DNA from: Calothrix parasitica NIES-267
GTDB taxonomy: Bacteria > Cyanobacteriota > Cyanobacteriia > Cyanobacteriales > Nostocaceae
Direction: 5' to 3'
Length of the DNA: 64,000 nucleotides
NCBI RefSeq assembly: GCF_002368095.1
Contig: NZ_AP018227.1
Span: 6,340,123 to 6,404,122, forward strand
Below are positions 34,753 to 43,438 of this stretch, in pieces. Each line of letters opens with the position of its first letter. Positions within the stretch are counted from its first letter, which is position 1. The notes under the pieces were generated by a model, which saw only the letters and a program-made list of their open reading frames with translations, ran no database searches and had not been told where the DNA came from. A program made the position numbers and the translations under genes.

Positions 34753-36192
34753 ATGGTAAATGCAGTAGATTTCGCCGGTAGACCATTTCATTTCATTGGT
34801 GTAGGCGGTATAGGTATGTCGGCTTTGGCATACATATTGGCTCAAAAAGGCTTTCAAGTTAGTGGTTCAGATGTTCGACCAAATCATATTACTCACAAGC
34901 TCGAATCGATTGGAGTTAATTTTTTTGGTAAGCAAGAAGCTGCCAATTTAGAATTTTTCAATTCTGATTCTTCCAAGGCAGAATCAATGGGTGCGGGTAA
35001 AGATACAACCCCCCAAGTTGTTTGTTCTACAGCTATCAATGCCTCTAATTTGGAATATAAAGCAGCATTAGAAAAAGGCTGCCCAATTTTCCATCGTTCT
35101 GACATATTGGCAGCATTAATATCTCAGTACAAGAGTATTGCTGTTGCGGGAACTCACGGTAAAACTACTACTAGTAGCATGATTGGTTATATGCTCCTGC
35201 AAGCAGGTGTTGACCCAACCATTGTTGTTGGTGGTGAAGTAAAAGCTTGGGAAGGTAATGCTCGTTTGGGACAAAGCCCTTACTTAGTCGCAGAAGCTGA
35301 TGAATCTGATGGTTCCTTGGTTAAACATTCCCCAGAAATTGGCATTATTACCAATATTGAGTTAGACCATCCAGACCACTACGACACCTTAGACCAAGTA
35401 GTAAATATTTTTAAAACATTTACTAACCAGTGCAAAACTGTAGTCGCTTGTATTGATTGCGAAAATGTCAGCGAGCGGTTCCAACCCGACATCAGCTATA
35501 GTCTTAGCCCAGATAGCGGTGCTGATTACTATGCGACCAATATTGATTATCGTGCCGACGGAACCACAGCTCTAGTTTGGGAAAAAGGCATTGCTTTAGG
35601 AGTATTGAACTTAGCTGTATTAGGTCATCACAACTTGAGTAACGCTTTAGCAGCAGTAGCCATCGGTAGAATGTTAGGTCTAGAATTTGGCGAAATCGCT
35701 AGAGGTTTAGCCACTTTTGAAGGTGCGAGACGACGCTTCGAGTTTCGAGGTGAAGTTGACGGAATTACTTTTATTGATGATTACGCGCACCACCCCAGCG
35801 AACTCAGCGCGACATTAGCTGCTGCAAGATTGCAAGCAAGACCGGGACAAAGAGTCGTTGCAATATTCCAACCCCATCGCTATAGCCGCACGCAAGCATT
35901 TTTAGGTGAATTTGCAAAATCCTTCAACCATGCGGATTTAGTAGTCCTAACCGATATCTACAGTGCTGGAGAACCAAATACTGGTTTGATTAGTGGTGAA
36001 AAATTAGCCGTAGAAGTTGCGAAAAATCACTCTAATGTGGAATTTCACTCAACTTTAGTTGATATTCGCTTGTTCTTAGAGCAAAACTTGCGTCCGGGAG
36101 ATTTGGCTTTATTCCTAGGTGCTGGAAACTTAAACCAGACAATTCCTCAAATAATTGAATCTCTTCGGCAACCGGCCCAGGCCACATCCTAA
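34753..36192 (+). CDS. murC: UDP-N-acetylmuramate--L-alanine ligase MurC
   Basis: Cytoplasmic ATP-dependent ligase adding the first amino acid of the peptidoglycan stem. The 479-residue chain shows the UDP-sugar domain start FIGVGGIGMSALA, the Mur ligase P-loop AGTHGKTTTS (132-141), DESDGSL, NIELDHPDHY and the C-terminal IDDYAHHPSE and FQPHRYSRT motifs. A stretch FNSDSSKAESMGAGKDTT (69-86) is a cyanobacterial insertion in the first domain. The murB gene follows in the same direction after 181 bp; together they are the entry enzymes of peptidoglycan precursor synthesis. Confidence 0.97.
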   Translation: MVNAVDFAGRPFHFIGVGGIGMSALAYILAQKGFQVSGSDVRPNHITHKLESIGVNFFGKQEAANLEFFNSDSSKAESMGAGKDTTPQVVCSTAINASNLEYKAALEKGCPIFHRSDILAALISQYKSIAVAGTHGKTTTSSMIGYMLLQAGVDPTIVVGGEVKAWEGNARLGQSPYLVAEADESDGSLVKHSPEIGIITNIELDHPDHYDTLDQVVNIFKTFTNQCKTVVACIDCENVSERFQPDISYSLSPDSGADYYATNIDYRADGTTALVWEKGIALGVLNLAVLGHHNLSNALAAVAIGRMLGLEFGEIARGLATFEGARRRFEFRGEVDGITFIDDYAHHPSELSATLAAARLQARPGQRVVAIFQPHRYSRTQAFLGEFAKSFNHADLVVLTDIYSAGEPNTGLISGEKLAVEVAKNHSNVEFHSTLVDIRLFLEQNLRPGDLALFLGAGNLNQTIPQIIESLRQPAQATS

Positions 36193-36373
36193 CAGGAACT
36201 AGCTGACACAATGGGGTGAAGCAGCCCGTCCGAGCGGTTGTAGTTTCTCCCCTAAATTATTGTTTGTTTCGGGTAACTATGTTATCTACCGAGTTATCTA
36301 CCGATTAATAGCTGAATCTAGAGCCGTATGATTACGGCAGTATCTCCTTCAAACCTATCCAATACTGGCAAAC

Positions 36374-37369
36374 ATGACCATTTTCCAGGATGCTGTTAAT
36401 GTTCGTAAAGCTTCTAATGTCACTACCAATCGAAAAGAAATGAAAGTAGAAGGAAATATTAAAGGAATTTCTTTAAATGGTAATGACTGCATTATCAAGC
36501 CTCAAGTTTCTTTATCTTCTTACACTTCCTATAGAGTTGGTGGCCCAGCAGAATGGTTCGTTGCTCCCCGTTCTCTAGAGTCTCTAGAAGCCAGCGTTCA
36601 ATATGCCAAAGAACGCGACTTGTCAATCACAGTACTTGGTGCTGGTTCCAACTTATTGATTGGCGATAGCGGTATACCGGGTTTAGTCATCGCTACTCGC
36701 CACATGCGCCATAGTAATTACGATTGCGATACAGGTAGAGTTACATTTGCTGCTGGAGAGTCAATACCGGCTTTAGCCTCAGCAGTCGCAGAACGTGGTT
36801 GGGAAGGGTTTGAATGGGCAATTGGCATTCCTGGAACCATCGGTGGCGCTGTGGTTATGAATGCTGGAGCGCACAATAGCTGTATTGCAGATATCTTAGT
36901 TAGCGTTGAGGTGCTAAGACCTGACGGTAGTTTGCAAACAATGACTTGTGAAGAATTGAACTATACCTATCGCACTTCTGTACTCCAAGGAAGCGATTTA
37001 ATCGTTACCCAAGCAACTTTACAGCTTCAACCTGGAGCAGATCCAGAAGTAGTTACAGCAAGAACCAAGCAACATAAAAAACATCGACTAGCTACTCAAC
37101 CTTATCATTTACCAAGTTGTGGCAGCGTATTCCGCAATCCTAAACCACATTCGGCTGGTAGGTTAATTGAAGAAGCTGGTCTTAAGGGCTTTAAAATTGG
37201 ACAAGCTCAAGTAGCAGAACTTCATGCTAACTTTATTGTTAACTGTGGTGGAGCTACTGCTAACGATATTTTTAATCTTATTCATCACGTCCAGCATCAA
37301 GTACAAGAGCGTTGGTCAATTGGGTTGCACCCAGAAGTAAAAATGTTAGGAGAATTTCAAGCCGCTTAA
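36374..37369 (+). CDS. murB: UDP-N-acetylenolpyruvoylglucosamine reductase MurB
   Basis: FAD-dependent enzyme reducing UDP-GlcNAc-enolpyruvate to UDP-MurNAc. In the 331 residues, the FAD-domain motifs YRVGGPAEWF, TVLGAGSNLLI and AIGIPGTIGGAVVMNAGAH are followed by the catalytic Ser loop SCGSVFRNP and the C-terminal Glu in HPEVKMLGEF. About 35 residues precede the conserved start (MTIFQDAVNVRK...), so a later ATG such as that at 36440 is possible. The 181-bp gap after murC carries no terminator, so the two are probably cotranscribed. Confidence 0.96.
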   Translation: MTIFQDAVNVRKASNVTTNRKEMKVEGNIKGISLNGNDCIIKPQVSLSSYTSYRVGGPAEWFVAPRSLESLEASVQYAKERDLSITVLGAGSNLLIGDSGIPGLVIATRHMRHSNYDCDTGRVTFAAGESIPALASAVAERGWEGFEWAIGIPGTIGGAVVMNAGAHNSCIADILVSVEVLRPDGSLQTMTCEELNYTYRTSVLQGSDLIVTQATLQLQPGADPEVVTARTKQHKKHRLATQPYHLPSCGSVFRNPKPHSAGRLIEEAGLKGFKIGQAQVAELHANFIVNCGGATANDIFNLIHHVQHQVQERWSIGLHPEVKMLGEFQAA

Positions 37370-37584
37370 TTGACCCTGCTTCTATTATCCGTAAGCCGGA
37401 AGAATCTGGATTGTTGATTTAAAATGAAATCAAATTACATCAAATTAAATCAAAAATCTTTAATATTCGTGTAGGAGGGAGTTAAAAGAGGGTGCATTAC
37501 CCCAAGATAAAAAACTATCAAATAACACGACGCATCTATAATTGAATTTGATTTGTTATTGAAAGCACACGCTTACTATTTACT

Positions 37585-37932
37585 ATGACGGGAAAAGGAC
37601 AAGGATTTGGCTTTGGTTTAGGAAAAATGAAGGAACTAGCTGAAGCCTTCAAAAAAGCCCAGCAAGTTCAAGAAGGAGCCAAGCAACTCCAAGAAGAATT
37701 GGAGCAAATGGAAATCCAGGGAGAATCTGGTGGTGGAATGGTAAAAGTGATTCTCAGTGGTAACCAAGAACCTAAAAGAGTAGAAATCTCTCCCGATGCA
37801 ATGAATGAAGGGGCAGAAGTACTTTCTGATTTAGTGACAGCAGCAATGACAGATGCTTACAATAAATCCACCGCTACCATGCGCGACCGTATGGAAGACT
37901 TGACTAGTGGGTTAGAACTTCCCGGATTTTAA
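37585..37932 (+). CDS. YbaB/EbfC-family nucleoid-associated protein
   Basis: A 115-residue DNA-binding protein of the YbaB/EbfC family. It has a Gly-rich start ([14 protein letters not shown]), a long first helix ([20 protein letters not shown]), the central beta sheet with [20 protein letters not shown] and a C-terminal helix ([17 protein letters not shown]). Members bind DNA as dimers and act as nucleoid-associated or regulatory proteins; cyanobacterial examples occur near cell-wall genes. It lies 215 bp after murB, same strand. Confidence 0.92.
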   Translation: MTGKGQGFGFGLGKMKELAEAFKKAQQVQEGAKQLQEELEQMEIQGESGGGMVKVILSGNQEPKRVEISPDAMNEGAEVLSDLVTAAMTDAYNKSTATMRDRMEDLTSGLELPGF

Positions 37933-38000
37933 TCAAAGTTTAACTCAGCAGTCTAATATGCTAGAAATTGCAAAACTTTGAACGGGAACAGAAGTGGATT

Positions 38001-38492
38001 ATGGCTTATAAGCTGCTATTTGTCTGCTTGGGTAACATTTGTCGTTCTCCAACCGCAGAAAATGTCATGAATCACCTGATAGAAAAAGCAGGCTTAAGTA
38101 ATTCTATTCAGTGTGATTCAGCCGGGACATCAAGTTATCACATCGGTAGTCCCCCAGATTCTCGTATGAGTGCTGCTGCCAATAATCTTTTAGGATTTAA
38201 ACTTCGTGGAAATGCACGCAGCTTTAAATCATCGGATTTTGAAAATTTCGATTTGATTTTGGCAATGGATAAGGAGAATTACCGCGATATTCTTTCTCGG
38301 GATTCAAGCGGAGAATATCAAGAGAAAGTGCGCTTGATGTGTGACTATTGTCGCAGTCATTCTCTTAAAGAAGTTCCAGACCCATATTATGGTGGAACTG
38401 AAGGCTTTAATCAAGTTGTGAATTTACTTGTTGATGCTTGTGAAGGTCTTTTAGAAGATGTTTCTGGTAGTCCTCCGAACAGGTTAAACTAA
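38001..38492 (+). CDS. Low-molecular-weight protein tyrosine phosphatase
   Basis: A 163-residue cytosolic phosphatase with the P-loop CLGNICRS (Cys9 nucleophile, Arg15) right after the first strand and the general-acid loop PDPYYGG. The ATG at 38001 is used because the sequence before it (from TTG 37968) is not conserved-looking and because LMW-PTPs begin just before this strand. Such enzymes often dephosphorylate Wzc-type autokinases, and a Wzc-like autokinase is encoded at 43439-45601, 5 kb away on the other strand; the pairing is inference. Follows ybaB by 68 bp, so it is probably in one transcription unit with it. Confidence 0.93.
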   Translation: MAYKLLFVCLGNICRSPTAENVMNHLIEKAGLSNSIQCDSAGTSSYHIGSPPDSRMSAAANNLLGFKLRGNARSFKSSDFENFDLILAMDKENYRDILSRDSSGEYQEKVRLMCDYCRSHSLKEVPDPYYGGTEGFNQVVNLLVDACEGLLEDVSGSPPNRLN

Positions 38493-38643
38493 CTCATCAA
38501 TCAAGTAAATTTGTAGAAAGTCAAAATTAATTCTCAATTCATAGTTAAGAGTTATCGGTTATAACTCTTAACTTTTTGGTTTTTAAGGTACTAGGGACTA
38601 AGGAGTAGAGAATAGCGAGTATAAGGTAGGAGGTATCAGTTAC

Positions 38644-38789
38644 AGGACTTACGCAATGGAGATTTGTCGTTGCGACCGAAACGAAGTGTAGGGAAGCAAT
38701 CGCAGGATTGTTGCGATGATCCACACCTTCGGTGAATACGTCGCTGCCGCTCGTAATGACGCAGTTACGTTGCTTTTGCGTAAGTCCTA
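38644..38789. mobile_element. MITE with AGGACTTACGCAA ends
   Basis: AGGACTTACGCAA (38644-38656) and TTGCGTAAGTCCT (38777-38789) are perfect 13-bp terminal inverted repeats of a 146-bp non-coding element. The interior holds GC-rich repeats (GAAGCAATCGCAGGATTG, CACCTTCGGTGAATA). The GGACTTACGCA end is, from memory, a very common MITE/insertion-sequence end in Nostocales. The interval 38493-38928 otherwise contains only the STRR at 38855-38933. Confidence 0.75.
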
Positions 38790-38854
38790 AGTTATAAGAA
38801 CAACCATAGTGGGAGCATCTTGCTCCCTTTTCCTCTAATTTCCCTCGCTACTAG

Positions 38855-38933
38855 CTACTTTCTACTTTCTACTAGCTACTAGCTACTTTCTACTAGCTAC
38901 TTTCTACTTGCTACTTGCTACTTGCTACTCATT
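38855..38933. repeat. CTACTTTCTACTAG STRR array
   Basis: About eleven heptamers of CTACTAG/CTACTTT/CTACTTG type, ending against the stop codon of the GTPase gene at 38929. The unit is the complement of the array behind smpB (30781-30850) and the same as that at 42418-42460. Confidence 0.85.
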
Positions 38934-41142
38934 TAATCAACAACCCATTAACTTCCTTAGCCCGTTCTACCAATGCTCTCCAAATTTGTTGCTGTTTAAA
39001 GCGCTGTTCTATTTGTCTAAATTCCGACCAAACCTTATCGGATTCTTTACGGAGAAAAATCCGCCATTCTAATTGTACGTTTTTGGCACGAAGAACTCTA
39101 TCTACAAATTCTTCAAGCATAAAATAAGCATCGGTAGAAGGTTCGCAAAGTATTTTATTTAAGGCTTTTTCTGATGTTTCAATTGTTTCTTTATGTAGCT
39201 GTTGTAGTGTATTTAAAATTTTTTCTTCAATATAAAATTCATTTTTAACTTCTTTAGTCTGATGATTTTTTTCTAAGGTCGAAAATGGATTATTATCGGG
39301 TTTTAGTTTATCAACGTTAATTCTGAGAAGGCGAATAATTCTTCCTGCATTTGATACATCGAATTCGTAGAGATTTTGAAAACCCAACTTGAGATTATTC
39401 GCATTATCAGGAAGCAGGTTATATATAATTTTAAAAAAATCAACTCCTTCAGAGTTATTTAATTCTCCTAAATGAGATTTTAGTATTTTGACAACTAAAT
39501 TTTTTCGGCTTGCTAAGGAAAGCTGCATCGCTTTATCTAAAGATTGGAAATTAGCTAAAAAATTAGTGCGTATTTCATGTAAAAGTTGATTATAAGCAGT
39601 GTCATAAGACCCAAAGATATGACGACGTTCTGCTATTTCCTGGCAAGTTGTAGGGATTCCCGGATCTGTTCGACATCGTTGAATCGCATTTTTTACCCTT
39701 CCTTCAAATTCGCTGTCTAAATTATTTTGATTATTTTTTAAATCTGCTAATAAATTTTCTAAGTCGTTGGTCAATTTACGCCAAAACTGTTCAAATAGCT
39801 GTTCAAATAATAAATCTCCATCTCCGTATCTATTCAAAGCTAAACTAGCTTTTTCTAATTGAGTATTAATATTTTGACGAACTGTATCTAACTGTTGGTC
39901 GCACTCACGTTTATAATCTTTTTCAATTGACTCCACGTTATTAACTAAATAATCAAGGATTGGCTCTAAAACTTCGGTAAAGGCTTCTTGAGTATCCGAG
40001 CAGTCAGCAATAATGCATTTTGCAACTCGGATTGGCGTTTCTTTAAGTTCAGCCTGTAATTTCTGGCAGCGGTAGCCGTTATCACCACCTTCCGCAGCAT
40101 TTTTAGTGCGGTTGAGAATCATAAATGAACATTTAGCAAGAGGAAAATTTGATAAAGCATTACGAGCAATTTGATATAGTTTTAAATGCGCTTCTCCCCA
40201 AACAGCATTGGCTTCGGGTCTGCGAACAAATAAAATAAAGTCAGCTTCTTCTGAGAGAATTTTAATTAATCTTTCTGCTTCTATTAAATTTGTATCTCCT
40301 AAACCCGGTAAATCTAATAAACAAATCTGACCAATATCTTCGTGAGGAAAAGAACAAGATATTTCAACTTCTTTGACTGCTAGATAATTAACGATTTTAT
40401 CGCCGTTTTCATCAGCAGCATCCTGAGTAACATATTGCTGAATTTTATCTTCATCAATCTCTATGGTCGGAGATTTAAGTAAATTGCGATATTTTTTGAT
40501 GTTGGAATAATAATCCCGACGCAAATGTCCGTATCTAGCTTTATCAAATTCGCTATCCTTCTTATCTATAGGTAAAGCAGGTGGGGGAGCAAGACTAAAT
40601 TCTTCGACAGTTATAGGTTTTTTAGGTAAACCCAAAGTTGTATAATAAGGAGTTAGTACTTGAGATAAAAATTCATTTTCTGAATAGAAATTTACTTTCG
40701 CTACCGCTTTCTGTAATCCAGATTGATGAAAAATTTTGCTTAACGTACCCGTACAATAACCTTCAGCACCATCAGGAATAACTTGGCTGCTAAGTCCCGC
40801 TAAACTTTGCAGCAACCGACTTTTGCCTTGTCGAGCATAACCAACAACTGCAATATTTATTGTTTTACGACTACAGCGATAGTGTAGTTTTTCAAGTGAA
40901 TTTAAAAGATTATCAATTTCATTAATTACTTCAAAATCAATCTCTTTTAAGCGTTTAGCAGATGTAGGGTCAACACCATTAGCAAGAAACTCGGATTGGT
41001 ACTGTTTTAAATTTACTAGAGCTAACTTACAAGCTTCCAGATTTGCTTTGTCGCGCTCAATTCTACTAGCAAACCTTTGTCGTTTTTGAATAATCGCATT
41101 TATCCGTTCAGTTCTACGGGTATTAATTTGAATTGTTTTCAT
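38929..41142 (-). CDS. Dynamin-like / large GTPase of unknown function
   Basis: A 737-residue protein. A coiled N-terminal region (about 1-90) is followed by a GTPase domain: P-loop GYARQGKS (101-108), G3 DLPGLGD (277-283) and G4 LNRTK (343-347, an NKxD variant). The C-terminal 350 residues are predicted helical, with long amphipathic stretches and no clear membrane helix. The layout resembles bacterial dynamin-like proteins and related stress/defence GTPases, which remodel membranes; sequence alone does not prove dynamin membership. It stands alone, between a MITE/STRR block and the rhomboid genes. Confidence 0.75.
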   Translation of the reverse strand: MKTIQINTRRTERINAIIQKRQRFASRIERDKANLEACKLALVNLKQYQSEFLANGVDPTSAKRLKEIDFEVINEIDNLLNSLEKLHYRCSRKTINIAVVGYARQGKSRLLQSLAGLSSQVIPDGAEGYCTGTLSKIFHQSGLQKAVAKVNFYSENEFLSQVLTPYYTTLGLPKKPITVEEFSLAPPPALPIDKKDSEFDKARYGHLRRDYYSNIKKYRNLLKSPTIEIDEDKIQQYVTQDAADENGDKIVNYLAVKEVEISCSFPHEDIGQICLLDLPGLGDTNLIEAERLIKILSEEADFILFVRRPEANAVWGEAHLKLYQIARNALSNFPLAKCSFMILNRTKNAAEGGDNGYRCQKLQAELKETPIRVAKCIIADCSDTQEAFTEVLEPILDYLVNNVESIEKDYKRECDQQLDTVRQNINTQLEKASLALNRYGDGDLLFEQLFEQFWRKLTNDLENLLADLKNNQNNLDSEFEGRVKNAIQRCRTDPGIPTTCQEIAERRHIFGSYDTAYNQLLHEIRTNFLANFQSLDKAMQLSLASRKNLVVKILKSHLGELNNSEGVDFFKIIYNLLPDNANNLKLGFQNLYEFDVSNAGRIIRLLRINVDKLKPDNNPFSTLEKNHQTKEVKNEFYIEEKILNTLQQLHKETIETSEKALNKILCEPSTDAYFMLEEFVDRVLRAKNVQLEWRIFLRKESDKVWSEFRQIEQRFKQQQIWRALVERAKEVNGLLIK

Positions 41143-41551
41143 ATTTTAAGGGGGGAACGGTGAGTTAGTGTGTAGAGCAGGGGGTTTCCCCCATAAACAA
41201 CTAATCAGCTCAAAGGGGAATAGTGACTAGCCAAGAGGAAGATTTAAAACTTTAGTAAAACTTCTTTAAATCTTTAAAGATAAATTTGAAAAAATATGCA
41301 TTGGAGAACATTTTTTGCTGCTTACAGCCTATTCCCTGTTCCCCACAAAAAGTGATTCATTTGTGATTGTTGAAAAAAATAAAATCTTAAACATCAACTT
41401 GATAAGAATACTCAGTTAATCGAATAAAAGCAGTAAAACAACTGACTGTTCTGGCGATAATTATCTGTAAATATGTCAATCGCAAGTTAGAAGCGGTTAA
41501 TGTAAAAATTCGGTAATGTAATTCTTGTGCTTCAAAATCAGGAAAACTGCC
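41143..41551. other. Gene-free divergent region, 409 bp
   Basis: Promoter region of the divergent GTPase and rhomboid genes. It contains a GGGGGTTTCCCCC hairpin (about 41179-41191) and paired GGGGAATAG (about 41215) and CTATTCCCTGTTCCCC (41328-41343) words that are inverted relative to each other. No gene or RNA recognised. Confidence 0.4.
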
Positions 41552-42265
41552 GTGGTTCCAATTAGAGACAATAATCCGATTTCCATCACACCTTATGTTA
41601 CTTATGGACTAATTGCTGTCAATGTCCTCGCTTTTCTATATGAATCGAGTTTACCCCCTCAGTTTCTTGACGGATTTCTTCACTTATTTGCTGTAGTCCC
41701 GCGAGAATTAAGCAGTAGTTTTGCCGGAATTGCAGTCAATCAACCCGTTCCCGAATGGTTGACTCTAATTACTTCCCAGTTTTTACACGGTGGTTTGTTG
41801 CACCTAGGGGGTAATATGTTATTTCTATGGATTTTTGGCAATAACGTCGAAGAAAAATTAGGTTATGTAAAGTATTTATTTTTTTACTTAGCTTGTGGTG
41901 TATTGGCATCCTTAGCTCAATGGTATTTTTCCCAAGGTTCCCTAATTCCTTCTCTAGGTGCTAGCGGAGCAATAGCTGGTGTAATGGGAGCTTATATCAT
42001 CCGTTTTCCCAAAGCAGAAGTTATAGGTGTTGTACCTTTGGGTATATTTTTTCCTACTTTCCGAGTCCCAGCTTATTTCTTTTTGGGATTTTGGTTTATT
42101 CAACAAGCTTTTTATGGTGTTTCTAGTTTAGGAATGCCTACTAATATTGGCATGGAAAGTGGTGGAATCGCTTACTGGGCACATGCTGGTGGTTTTGTCG
42201 TTGGAGCAATCCTTGGCCCTGTATTGGGTTTATTTAGCGATAAATCTCCAGACGAATCTTGGTAA
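41552..42265 (+). CDS. Rhomboid-family intramembrane serine protease (copy 1)
   Basis: A 237-residue, six-helix membrane protease. The GTG at 41552 is preferred to the TTG at 41525 because it aligns with the start of copy 2 (MVPIRDNNP versus MFPLYDENP). Active-site residues: Ser138 in GASGAIAG and His211 in YWAHAGG; the oxyanion-side HLGGNML (84-90) has Asn88. It cleaves membrane-anchored proteins by family knowledge; substrates unknown. Copy 2 follows 303 bp downstream and aligns without gaps over about 220 residues. Confidence 0.92.
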   Translation: MVPIRDNNPISITPYVTYGLIAVNVLAFLYESSLPPQFLDGFLHLFAVVPRELSSSFAGIAVNQPVPEWLTLITSQFLHGGLLHLGGNMLFLWIFGNNVEEKLGYVKYLFFYLACGVLASLAQWYFSQGSLIPSLGASGAIAGVMGAYIIRFPKAEVIGVVPLGIFFPTFRVPAYFFLGFWFIQQAFYGVSSLGMPTNIGMESGGIAYWAHAGGFVVGAILGPVLGLFSDKSPDESW

Positions 42266-42275
42266 TTGGGAAATT

Positions 42276-42476
42276 GGAGTTAAGAGTTAGGAGTTGAGAG
42301 TTAATAAGCTGATGTGCGGCTAATTTGTATGACAATTAAATTTAGAAATACTGTAGTGCGACCATCTTGGTCGCTAGTGCTATACAAATTAAATGCGTAA
42401 CAACTTAATATTTTCATTTGCTACTTGTTACTTGTTACTTGCTACTTACTACTCCCTATTCCCTACTCCCACTCCC
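42276..42476. repeat. Mixed STRRs between the rhomboid genes
   Basis: AGAGTTAGGAGTTG-type units at 42278-42300 and a CTACTTGTTACTTG/CTACTCC array at 42418-42476. Between them lies a GTGCGACCATCTTGGTCGCTAG hairpin (about 42356-42377, stem GCGACCA/TGGTCGC) that could terminate or attenuate transcription between the two rhomboid genes. Confidence 0.65.
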
Positions 42477-42568
42477 AACAATCATATGTCCCTTAAAACA
42501 CTCTATGTTTAGCAACTGTAAGCCCTACGCGCTATAGTGCAGTTGTTACTCCTTAATAAAAAACACCA

Positions 42569-43267
42569 GTGTTTCCTCTATACGACGAAAACCCAACGCG
42601 AATCACTCCTTTTGTTACCTACGGTTTGATTGGCATGAATGTTTTAGTGTTTCTTCACCAATTGTCTTTGCCAGAAGCACAATTAAATCAGTTTTTCCAA
42701 TTGTATGCAGTGGTACCGCAACAGTTAACTGCTAGCTTTGCTGGTGGAACAGTCCAACAGCCAGTCGCTGAATGGGTAACTTTGTTTTCATCGCAATTCT
42801 TACATGGGAGTTGGTGGCACCTGATTGGAAATATGCTCTATCTGTGGGTTTTTGGCAACAATATCGAAGACCGTTTGGGTCATTTTAAATATATAATTTT
42901 TTACTTAGCTTGCGGTGCTTTAGCTGCTTTATGCCAGTGGTTTATTGGTATGGATTCGGCTATTCCTTCATTAGGAGCTTCTGGTGCAATTTCTGGAATT
43001 TTAGGCGCTTATATCATCCGTTTTCCACAAGCTTTAGTTAATACTTTTGTCTTTCTAGGTATTTTTATAACTACTATAAGAGTCCCAGCATGGATACTAA
43101 TAGGAATTTATATTGTTCAGAATGTAGTATCTGGTGTTGTTGACTTACAAAGAGCCGCTAATATGGCCATGGAAACTGGTGGAGTTGCTTACTGGGCACA
43201 TATTGGCGGTTTTGTATTTGGATTAATTTTAGGACCTTTACTTGGTTTGTTTAACGACGACAATTAG
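42569..43267 (+). CDS. Rhomboid-family intramembrane serine protease (copy 2)
   Basis: A 232-residue paralogue of copy 1, starting at GTG 42569. Catalytic Ser138 (GASGAISG) and His211 (YWAHIGG) and Asn88 (HLIGNML) are at identical positions, so both copies should be active. The periplasmic loop between helices 1 and 2 (about 31-70) and the loop after helix 4 (FITTIRVPAW) differ most, which would fit divergence in substrate choice. Tandem duplication is clear; whether the two are cotranscribed is uncertain because of the hairpin and STRRs in the gap. Confidence 0.92.
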   Translation: MFPLYDENPTRITPFVTYGLIGMNVLVFLHQLSLPEAQLNQFFQLYAVVPQQLTASFAGGTVQQPVAEWVTLFSSQFLHGSWWHLIGNMLYLWVFGNNIEDRLGHFKYIIFYLACGALAALCQWFIGMDSAIPSLGASGAISGILGAYIIRFPQALVNTFVFLGIFITTIRVPAWILIGIYIVQNVVSGVVDLQRAANMAMETGGVAYWAHIGGFVFGLILGPLLGLFNDDN

Positions 43268-43324
43268 TGAAAGTTAGGAGTTAGGAGTTAATAGTTAGGA
43301 ATTAGGAGTTAGGAGTTAGAAATA
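43268..43324. repeat. GTTAGGAGTTAGGA STRR array
   Basis: Seven heptamers of GTTAGGA/GTTAATA/ATTAGGA directly after the rhomboid copy 2 stop codon; a short relative is at 42278-42300. Confidence 0.8.
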
Positions 43325-43438
43325 AATAGTGACGAGATTTTGTAATTATTTGACAATTAGAAATAAGATGTTAATAATCACGAATTATTCACACCTCTTG
43401 CTTTTTACTTCTTACTTATTACCTTAATTCCGATTACC

